Notes under the pieces: model-generated
Told to the model about the DNA's origin: nothing
Seen by the model: only the letters and a program-made list of their open reading frames with translations
Databases searched by the model: none
Assembly (NCBI GenBank): GCA_045642085.1
Contig: JAZUIF010000041.1
Span: forward strand, 1-11,815
Source of the DNA: UBA1723 sp045642085
Lineage (GTDB): Bacteria > Bacteroidota > Bacteroidia > Bacteroidales > Paludibacteraceae
Direction: 5' to 3'
Length of the DNA stretch: 11,815 nucleotides
Shown: positions 1 through 5,250 of the stretch, piece by piece
Layout: each line of letters opens with the position of its first letter
How positions within the stretch are numbered: position 1 is the stretch's first letter
Translations under genes and position numbers: made by a program

Positions 1-94
1 TAACATGGTTGATTGACTCTCCTTCGTCTAACATCCGCATGTAACTCCGCAACTCTACTTCTCCGTGTTTCTTTCTTACTCTTTTTTCTTCCAT
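1..94 (-). CDS. Partial OrfA-like transposase N-terminus (IS3 family, probable)
   Basis: An open frame begins at an ATG (complement of 92-94) and runs off the left edge of the window. It gives 31 residues starting MEEKRVRKKHGEVELRSYMR and then MLDEGESINHV. The basic start followed by a helix-turn-helix-like segment resembles OrfA proteins of IS3-family elements, and the sequence just upstream looks like an IS150-type terminal repeat. The rest of the frame, any orfB and the other IS end lie outside the window, so the family call is inference. An unrelated small HTH protein is the alternative. Confidence 0.45.
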   Translation of the reverse strand, partial: MEEKRVRKKHGEVELRSYMRMLDEGESINHV

Positions 95-100
95 AAAATA

Positions 101-134
101 AACCCCTAAAGTTTTTTGTCTAACTTTAGGGGTT
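101..134 (-). terminator. Perfect 13-bp hairpin ahead of the orfA-like start
   Basis: Arms 101-113 (AACCCCTAAAGTT) and 122-134 (AACTTTAGGGGTT) are perfect reverse complements around an 8-base loop. On the minus strand the stem is followed by TATTTTATGG, where the ATG is the start of the orfA-like frame. It lies between the stop of the DjlA-like gene at 161 and that start. It could terminate incoming transcription, or sequester the orfA start in read-through mRNA, a protective device known in several IS elements. The function is inferred; the palindrome is seen directly. Confidence 0.5.
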
Positions 135-160
135 CATATCACGTGCCACGTCTCTTTTTT

Positions 161-1296
161 TCAGCATTTTCCGTTTGCTTTTAGCAACTCGTAAGCCTGA
201 TTGATAGCCTGGCATTTCGACGTCGCAGCCTCAACAGCCTCCTGACCTTTATGCGATACCAAATCTGGATGATTCAGACGTAGCAAGTTTCTTTTGCAAG
301 CGTTGATTTCGGATGGAGTAGCGTCGACGGGAATACCGAGCACTGCGTATGCTTTTTCCAATTCAGAAGGGATATGTGGTGCATTTTCAGATTCTTTAGA
401 TTCTTCGTTTGCTTCATCATCCTCATCTTTAGGGATTGAGTGCCATTGCTTACGTCCCATATTGTCGCGATACCAATAACCGCCGTCTCTCTTGTAGCGG
501 GTTTTCATGTAATCTTCTACATGCTCTTTAAAACTATCATTATTATAATTATCATGAAGGAACTTAAATAAGACACTCTCATAATCATTGTTTGTAAGAC
601 GCATGTGGTATGCTATGTATCTCAACATATATTCCTCGTTCTCACAAAAATCACCGTCGGCGTATGCCAATTCGAATAATAATCTTAAGATAGTTTTTCT
701 TTTATCTTCTGTTTTATACCATTGTCCTGAATATTCATCATAACGCTCTTCTTCTGGGTCGCCAAACCACCAATAAAAAGCAAATGCGACGTCTTCTACA
801 GAATAATCTTCATTCAAGTATTTCTTGAATTCATTCAATTTTGTGTTAAAAGACTGTTTGTATTTGGATAAAATAAACGATCTTACAACTTCCATTTCAA
901 CGACTCTCTCTTCCTTGTCTGCTTTCATAATGACTGCGAGAAGACGCAATGTGAGCTCAAAAAGCAGTGCTTTAGTATCTGAACTTTTTCCTTCAGACAC
1001 TATATATGCAGTGTTATTTCCGTTATGGAAAAGATCTTTCTTGTCATTTATTCGCTTTCGGTATTGTTTGTAGTCGGAATCTGTCGCAATGACAATTCCA
1101 TATATTAAAGGTGGCAAAAAAAGCCTCCCGCAATAAAATAAACCGTTAAATCGAAAATCTTTAGATAAGATTCTAATAATACACCGATTAAAGTAGATGC
1201 GATGAAAATCAAAACATATAAAAAGAAGTATAAACAACCGTTGTCGCTTTCTTTCTTTTTATCGTATCTTGGAGAATTGAATAAAGCCTTTGCCAT
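161..1296 (-). CDS. DjlA-like membrane-anchored TerB/J-domain co-chaperone, interrupted by a one-base frameshift
   Basis: The frame starting at 1296 (MAKALFNSPR...) reads 63 residues to a stop at 1105. The TerB and J domains lie in a second frame that ends at 161. A one-base shift in the T7 run (1116-1122) joins them into a coherent 378-residue protein. It has two membrane segments (about 21-43 and 49-71), a TerB-like helical domain (about 108-250, with KADKEE and YADGDF acidic loops), a charged linker, and a C-terminal J domain (about 315-374) with HPD at 343-345. DjlA-type proteins use the J domain to stimulate DnaK at the membrane. In the second frame the residues before LPPLIYG are out-of-frame translation of the first frame, so the upstream ATG at 1237 is not a credible start. 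No TAnnTTTG box precedes the gene; it may be read from the aminotransferase transcript. It is either a recent pseudogene, a base-calling error, or a slippage product. Confidence 0.75.
1116..1122 (-). other. Homopolymer frameshift site in the DjlA-like gene
   Basis: The minus strand reads GGC TTT TTT TGC CAC CTT TAA in the N-terminal frame. One extra T (eight rather than seven), or a -1 slip, gives GGC TTT TTT TTG CCA CCT, which continues into the TerB/J-domain frame in the middle of the second membrane segment. The reconstructed hydrophobic stretch is continuous across the join, which supports a single ancestral gene. Confidence 0.75.
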
Positions 1297-1308
1297 AATG
1301 ATAATTAT

Positions 1309-1337
1309 GTAGAGACGTCACAATGTGGCGTCTCTAC
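1309..1337. repeat. GTAGAGACG-type intergenic palindrome, copy 1
   Basis: It starts GTAGAGACGTCACA and ends TGTGGCGTCTCTAC; the 14-base arms pair with one G-U wobble (minus-strand sense). It fills most of the 50-bp gap between the aminotransferase stop (1347) and the DjlA-like start (1296). No T-tract follows on the minus strand, so it is not a classical intrinsic terminator, though it could stabilise the upstream mRNA's 3' end. It belongs to the same family as the elements at 3839, 4959 and 11367. Confidence 0.75.
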
Positions 1338-1346
1338 GGATGTTAT

Positions 1347-2498
1347 TCAATATTTTGTCTTCAAATATCTCTCTATTCTATCAAGAGCCTCTTTGATATT
1401 TTCCAATGAATTGGCATACGAAAATCTCACGTATCCTTCTCCGTTTGTTCCGAAATCCACACCTGGTGTGATGCCGACGTGGGCATTCTCAAGCACGTCG
1501 AATGCGAATTTGTAGCAGTCGTTAGTAAACTTCTTTGCGTTGGCGAAGATGTAGAATGCTCCTTGTGGCTCTGTCTCGATCACGAATCCCATCTTACGTA
1601 GACGTTCGATCATATAGACGCGTCGCTCATTGTAGATTTCAAGTCGTTTCTTTACATCTTCCTCTCCATGTCTCAACGCTGCTATTCCTGCTTTCTGCGA
1701 CATGCTCGGTGCGCAAATGGCAAGGTTTTGCTGCATGGTCTGGATATGTTTCATATACTGCTTCGGAGCAATCATATAGCCAAGTCTCAAACCAGTCATG
1801 GCGTATCTCTTTGAGAATCCATTTAACACAAATGCGTTGTCTGTCACCTCAAGCACACTGCATGGAGTACCGTTGTAGACAAGGCCGTGGTAGATCTCAT
1901 CAGAGATGATTGGAATACCAAGTTTGGCTATCTCTGCATATGTCTCTTTGGAGATTAATGTGCCGGTAGGATTCATTGGCGAGTTAACGAAAATAGCTCG
2001 TGTCTTAGGTGTGATAGCTGCCTTCAAAGCTTCGATAGGATATTGGAATCCGTCGTCTGCTTTCACGGTTACTGGAACCGGCACTGCATTTGCCGCCAAC
2101 GTGAAATTCTTATAGCATGCATAGCCTGGATTGGTCATGATGACCTCACTTCCTGGCTCACAAAGAAGCTGAAGAGCCATAAGTATCGCTGGAGATGATC
2201 CGGAGGTTACGACTATCATATCTTCGTCGACTGAAACACCGTATTCGCTATTGTAGAACTTAGCAATCTCGCGTCGAAGCTCGACGTCGCCAAGAGAGTG
2301 TGTATAGTGCGTTTCTCCCTCTGCAAAAGCCTTAATTCCTGCCACAACAACCTCATCCGATGGTTCAAAATCCGGTTCGCCAACCTCCAAATGAATCACG
2401 TCAACACCTTTCTCCTGGAGCTCTTTTGCACGCTCCAAAACATCCATCACGATGAACGATGTCATCTTCTCCACATTAGGATTCACCTTAACTTGCAT
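1347..2498 (-). CDS. Class I/II PLP-dependent aminotransferase
   Basis: This is a 383-residue cytoplasmic fold-type I aminotransferase of the AspC-like family, which moves amino groups between an amino acid and a 2-oxo acid. Seen in the sequence are the substrate-loop motif LEVGEPDF (37-44), the NSPMNPTG motif (172-179), cofactor-contacting Asp200 and Tyr203 in SDEIYHGLVY, the Schiff-base Lys230 in NGFSKRYAMTGLRLGY, and the carboxylate-binding Arg358 in VRFSYA. The length is normal for the family. The start codon lies 2 bp after the stop of the plug-like gene, which supports translational coupling. Substrate cannot be read from motifs; aspartate, aromatic or branched-chain substrates are possible, so no gene symbol is given. 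Confidence 0.92.
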   Translation of the reverse strand: MQVKVNPNVEKMTSFIVMDVLERAKELQEKGVDVIHLEVGEPDFEPSDEVVVAGIKAFAEGETHYTHSLGDVELRREIAKFYNSEYGVSVDEDMIVVTSGSSPAILMALQLLCEPGSEVIMTNPGYACYKNFTLAANAVPVPVTVKADDGFQYPIEALKAAITPKTRAIFVNSPMNPTGTLISKETYAEIAKLGIPIISDEIYHGLVYNGTPCSVLEVTDNAFVLNGFSKRYAMTGLRLGYMIAPKQYMKHIQTMQQNLAICAPSMSQKAGIAALRHGEEDVKKRLEIYNERRVYMIERLRKMGFVIETEPQGAFYIFANAKKFTNDCYKFAFDVLENAHVGITPGVDFGTNGEGYVRFSYANSLENIKEALDRIERYLKTKY

Positions 2499-2500
2499 AA

Positions 2501-3754
2501 TTATTTGTTCTTGATTTTCTTTGTTCCTATAAGTCTGTAATATCTTTCGCCAAGTCGTTTATAATAGACGAAAATATGATACTCATTTTCTGTTTGCCAA
2601 TGGCTTATTGTAAGTTTGTCCGGACTTGCTTTACGCTCTCCATTAGGAAGGAAGACATATTGGTAGTTGTATCCTCCGTTTTTTAGGATAATGTCAAGTT
2701 CATACTGCTTTCTCTCGTTATTCCATTTCATGAGATTGCGTTCATCGAGATAACCATTGTTGAAATCTCCAGCGACAAACACGAGACCGTCCGGCCATTC
2801 CCATTCGTTTTTGTAAGAGAAGTGGACGATGGAATAATCGATGTCGTAGTAGGAAGAGATATTCTGACCATGGATACGATAGCGTCCGTTCTGGTCTTCA
2901 AACCATTCGTAGTCGGGTTTGGTTGGGAAATAACTTGGAGCCACCTCTACATGATAGTATGGCTGGTGGTATTGAATTCTTCTTATATCACCGTTGAAAT
3001 TGATTTTGTCTGAGAAATCGATTCTACGCCATTCGTTACCAGCGTCAAACAAGAGTTTTTCATCGTTTTCCCAAATAAGCGTGTTAGCTCGGGTAAAGTT
3101 TGGAATGTTCAAATAGGCGGCATTATCCCAACGAACATTCTGACGGACAATTGCGATCAGCTCGCGGTCGCTTGGAGTGACACCCAATTTTTCAAATCCT
3201 AATTCCAAATTGACCTGCTGATATTTGGTATTGATGCCGTACATTGTGTTTGACTTTATTTCCGCATCAATGCTCACTAGTCTTTCTGCGACACTGAAGC
3301 ATGCTGTGAGAAGCACACTGTCTGGTTTCTCTCTGTCTGCAATCTTTACCACGTAGTTTCCTGATAATGTCATCTTCACGTCATCATTAGGAAGCAGGAT
3401 AGAGTAGTGGGTATAGTCGAAAGTCGTGTTGCGGGCGTATTCATAGTCTGTTACGTCCTGCTGGTCGAACCCTTCAAGATAGTCTATCTTGTCGATTTCG
3501 GATGGTTCCCAAAGAGCGGAACAATGTTCTATGATGTAAACAAGGTCGCGGGGTGTGCGGGACATCTCATCGAAAGAGATTTCAATTCTGTCGTCGGAGT
3601 CGAGATAGATTATAGGCTCGCTCATGTTGATTCCATAAACTCTAGCTTGCAGCGACTTATAGGAGTCGTTGAAAGTTTCTGTACGGTATCCTGCGAATGA
3701 TTGAGATAGAATGCAGGATAAGAATGAAAGGAATATAAATAGTCTTTTCGTCAT
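2501..3754 (-). CDS. Secreted DUF5103 / type IX secretion plug-like protein
   Basis: This 417-residue protein starts with a signal peptide (MTKRLFIFLSFLSCILSQSFA, cleavage after about 21). The rest is beta-rich and aromatic-rich. An N-terminal domain (about 22-155) has the pattern ARVYG...PIIYLDSDDRIEISFDE and SGNYVVKIADREKPDSVLLTACFSV. The remainder (to about 415) has GGYNYQYVFLPNGE and ENEYHIFVYYKRLGERYYRLIGTKK. This layout matches the family once called DUF5103 and now named T9SS plug protein after the Flavobacterium protein that closes the SprA translocon. T9SS sorting tails on nearby proteins make that role plausible, but the family also occurs in Bacteroidetes without T9SS, so the role is not proven. 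It has its own promoter-like box at 3773-3780 and precedes the aminotransferase by 2 bp. Confidence 0.72.
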   Translation of the reverse strand: MTKRLFIFLSFLSCILSQSFAGYRTETFNDSYKSLQARVYGINMSEPIIYLDSDDRIEISFDEMSRTPRDLVYIIEHCSALWEPSEIDKIDYLEGFDQQDVTDYEYARNTTFDYTHYSILLPNDDVKMTLSGNYVVKIADREKPDSVLLTACFSVAERLVSIDAEIKSNTMYGINTKYQQVNLELGFEKLGVTPSDRELIAIVRQNVRWDNAAYLNIPNFTRANTLIWENDEKLLFDAGNEWRRIDFSDKINFNGDIRRIQYHQPYYHVEVAPSYFPTKPDYEWFEDQNGRYRIHGQNISSYYDIDYSIVHFSYKNEWEWPDGLVFVAGDFNNGYLDERNLMKWNNERKQYELDIILKNGGYNYQYVFLPNGERKASPDKLTISHWQTENEYHIFVYYKRLGERYYRLIGTKKIKNK

Positions 3755-3772
3755 TTTGTTGTATTATCCCTA

Positions 3773-3780
3773 CAAAGATA
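3773..3780 (-). promoter_or_regulatory. Bacteroidetes -7 box for the plug-like gene
   Basis: The minus strand reads TATCTTTG, an exact TAnnTTTG match, ending 18 bases before the ATG at 3754. No clean TTTG lies at the expected -33 spacing (the best nearby is TTTC), so the upstream half is weak. The leader would be very short. Confidence 0.5.
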
Positions 3781-3832
3781 AGGAAATTTTGTGTAGAGAT
3801 GAAGAAAGAAAAAGAAAACGTAAGATTCCCGT

Positions 3833-3866
3833 AAAAAAGAAGAGACGCACGTCCGTGCGTCTCTAC
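3833..3866 (-). terminator. Intrinsic terminator after the NlpC/P60 gene, built from GTAGAGACG palindrome copy 2
   Basis: Arms 3841-3851 (AGAGACGCACG) and 3854-3864 (CGTGCGTCTCT) pair perfectly around a 2-base spacer. On the minus strand the stem is followed within two bases by six T (complement of 3833-3838). It begins 4 bases after the NlpC/P60 stop codon. The stem is one of the intergenic GTAGAGACG elements, here doing the work of a terminator. Confidence 0.75.
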
Positions 3867-3870
3867 AACA

Positions 3871-4887
3871 TTATTTCTCAATAATCAATATTTGGCCGAT
3901 GCTCAAATCGTTGGTAGTCAAACCATTTATCTCTTTTAATTCGTCGACTGTCAACCCCGCCATTTTGGAGATTCTATACATTGTTTCGCCTTTCTCCACG
4001 ACATGAGTTTTCTTGGCGATAACTGGCTTCTCCTCTTGTTTTGGATTCGCTTTTTTGGTTGGTTCCTTCTCGACTTCCTTCTTAGTCGTTTCTTTCTTTA
4101 CTGCCTCTTTTTTAGGAGTCTCTTTTTGTTTGTTCTGGCTATTCTGTTTACGAGCATCCTCCTGCTTTTTCTTAGCTGCTTTTTCTTTCTCAAGACGTTG
4201 CTTTTCAGTCTTTTCTCTCTTGCGTCGTTCACGTCGACTCTCTTTCTTCTTTGGAGTCGATTTCTTATGATTGTCGACAGAATTGTCGTTGGTATTGACA
4301 TCTACATCTGTTGTCTGTCCTGGCAATTCAAGTTCCTCTTCAACAGGTTTGGGTGTTGGAATAGGAGCCACTTCCTCATCTTTTTTCTTTCGTGACTTGT
4401 CGGCAGTCAAATCATAGATACGACGTGCTGTTTTGTAGCGAGACTTATAATAAGGATGTGTTGATTTGTCGATGCAGATTCCTTGTTTAAGCGACGCATG
4501 GATGAACGAGAAGTCTTCTTCGTTTGCCTCTATAACAATACCCACGTGACCGATAGAAGAACCTTTTGACCCAGAGAAGAACACTAAATCTCCAGGCTGT
4601 ACGTTTGCTGCTTTAATCTTGTCTCCGTGGTCTGCTTGTGCGCTAGACGAGTGTGGAAGTGCATATCCCAACTCTTTGTACATGTACATTGTGAAGCCGG
4701 AACAATCGAAAGCATACGGACCAACACCGCCGTTTCTATATGTACGGCGTAGATGCTTCTTGCCGAAGTCGATCCATTCGTTTACATTCTTATATTTTGT
4801 GGTGCTCCAATCTAGTTTGTTTGCAGAAAAGGAGCATATGTTGGTGATAAACAATAGAATTACCAACCAAATTGTTCTCTTTGTCAT
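3871..4887 (-). CDS. Secreted NlpC/P60 endopeptidase with C-terminal LysM
   Basis: This 338-residue cell-wall hydrolase is predicted to cleave peptidoglycan stem peptides outside the inner membrane. A signal peptide covers about 1-22. The NlpC/P60 domain (about 30-158) shows the catalytic cysteine in FDCSGF (Cys62), a histidine in GHVGIVI (His114) and a third polar position in FIHAS (His130). Residues 165-292 form a long linker very rich in Lys and Glu, probably extended or coiled. A single LysM peptidoglycan-binding domain closes the protein (about 294-337, HVVEKGETMYRISK ... LSIGQILII). It is transcribed alone: strong promoter at 4989-5019 and terminator right after the stop. The large plus-strand Phe/Leu-rich frame opposite the linker is a shadow of the Lys/Glu codons. 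Confidence 0.9.
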   Translation of the reverse strand: MTKRTIWLVILLFITNICSFSANKLDWSTTKYKNVNEWIDFGKKHLRRTYRNGGVGPYAFDCSGFTMYMYKELGYALPHSSSAQADHGDKIKAANVQPGDLVFFSGSKGSSIGHVGIVIEANEEDFSFIHASLKQGICIDKSTHPYYKSRYKTARRIYDLTADKSRKKKDEEVAPIPTPKPVEEELELPGQTTDVDVNTNDNSVDNHKKSTPKKKESRRERRKREKTEKQRLEKEKAAKKKQEDARKQNSQNKQKETPKKEAVKKETTKKEVEKEPTKKANPKQEEKPVIAKKTHVVEKGETMYRISKMAGLTVDELKEINGLTTNDLSIGQILIIEK

Positions 4888-4958
4888 TGTGTCGTTCGTA
4901 TGTAAAAGGGGAAAAAACAGATTAAATCCCCTGATTAAAAATAAGTTCTTTATTACAC

Positions 4959-4986
4959 GTAGAGACGCATGGACGTGCGTCTCTTA
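4959..4986. repeat. GTAGAGACG-type palindrome, copy 3, in the NlpC/P60 leader
   Basis: Arms 4961-4969 (AGAGACGCA) and 4976-4984 (TGCGTCTCT) are perfect reverse complements, preceded by GT. It lies directly downstream of the -7 box at 4989-4996, so the NlpC/P60 mRNA would start with or within this stem. A 5'-terminal stem can stabilise mRNA; this role is inferred. Confidence 0.7.
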
Positions 4987-4988
4987 TG

Positions 4989-5019
4989 CAAAGGTAACAA
5001 TTATTGTGCTTATATCAAA
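4989..5019 (-). promoter_or_regulatory. Full Bacteroidetes promoter for the NlpC/P60 gene
   Basis: The minus strand has TTTG (complement of 5016-5019), a 19-base spacer, then TACCTTTG (complement of 4989-4996). Both halves and the spacing match the Bacteroides primary sigma consensus TTTG-N19-TAnnTTTG. The expected start near 4983 gives a leader of about 95 bases. The -33 box overlaps the T-tract of the upstream terminator. Confidence 0.75.
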
Positions 5020-5043
5020 AAAAGGAACGCATCACTGCGCTCC
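5017..5043 (-). terminator. Intrinsic terminator of the pectate lyase transcript
   Basis: On the minus strand GGAGCGCA (5043-5036), loop GTGA, then TGCGTTCC (5031-5024) form an 8-bp stem with one G-U pair and a GNRA-type loop. Seven T follow directly (complement of 5017-5023). It lies about 207 bp after the second lyase's stop and just before the NlpC/P60 promoter, so it should separate the two units. Confidence 0.75.
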
Positions 5044-5250
5044 CTTTCCCAATTGGATTAATATTATGAGTTTATTTTTTTTATCTTTGGCTCTTTCCCA
5101 TCTATTGACTGATTTCTATCTCTTTTTCTCAAAAAAAGACGTAGTCTCTCTGTGGTCACTGTGCCTCTGTGGTTAATTTATTTATATGTGCTCGTCCTTC
5201 GGACTCGCGTTGGTGGGGAGGGGTTAGGGCGTTCCGCCCTTAACAATCCT
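5044..5250. other. Gene-free stretch below the second lyase
   Basis: I see no gene here. It holds a short repeat in which CTCTGTGGT occurs at 5148-5156 and 5165-5173 (17-bp period), a type of phrase often seen between genes in Bacteroidetes. A minor GTCC-TTC-GGAC stem and the larger hairpin at 5223-5244 lie nearer the lyase. Confidence 0.4.
5223..5244 (-). terminator. Hairpin just after the second lyase stop, possible mRNA 3'-end stem
   Basis: Arms GTTAGGGCG (5223-5231) and CGCCCTTAAC (5235-5244) pair with a single bulged base around a 3-base loop. It begins 7 bases past the stop codon of the lyase. No T-tract follows on the minus strand, so it is more likely a stabilising 3' stem than the main stop signal, which I place at 5017-5043. 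Confidence 0.35.

Larger units (their letters stand above)
1..136 (-). mobile_element. Probable end of an IS3-family (IS150-group) insertion sequence
   Basis: Read on the minus strand from position 136, the sequence starts TGAACCCCTAAAGTTAGACA. This resembles the terminal inverted repeats of IS150-group elements as I remember them (TG start, CCC block, AAAGTTAGACA-like core). The orfA-like frame begins about 40 bases further in, the usual distance. The boundary at 136 and the family are recognition from memory. The opposite terminus and target duplication cannot be seen here. Confidence 0.4.

Noticed and set aside
141..160. CACGTGCCACGTC followed by T7 as a plus-strand terminator
   Set aside because: The stem is only about four base pairs and no plus-strand gene precedes it; it may be a worn GTAGAGACG element at most.
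1105..1296. Stand-alone 63-residue membrane protein
   Set aside because: Its frame joins the TerB/J-domain frame by a single base in a homopolymer to give one well-formed DjlA-like protein, so it is the N-terminus of that gene.
4003..4395. Plus-strand open frame rich in Phe and Leu, membrane-protein-like
   Set aside because: It is exactly antisense to the Lys/Glu-rich linker of the NlpC/P60 gene; AAG/GAA codons read backwards give Phe/Leu. No promoter or independent evidence.
4619..5176. Plus-strand frame of 185 codons
   Set aside because: It overlaps the NlpC/P60 start, its promoter and the terminator on the other strand, and shows no recognisable protein features.
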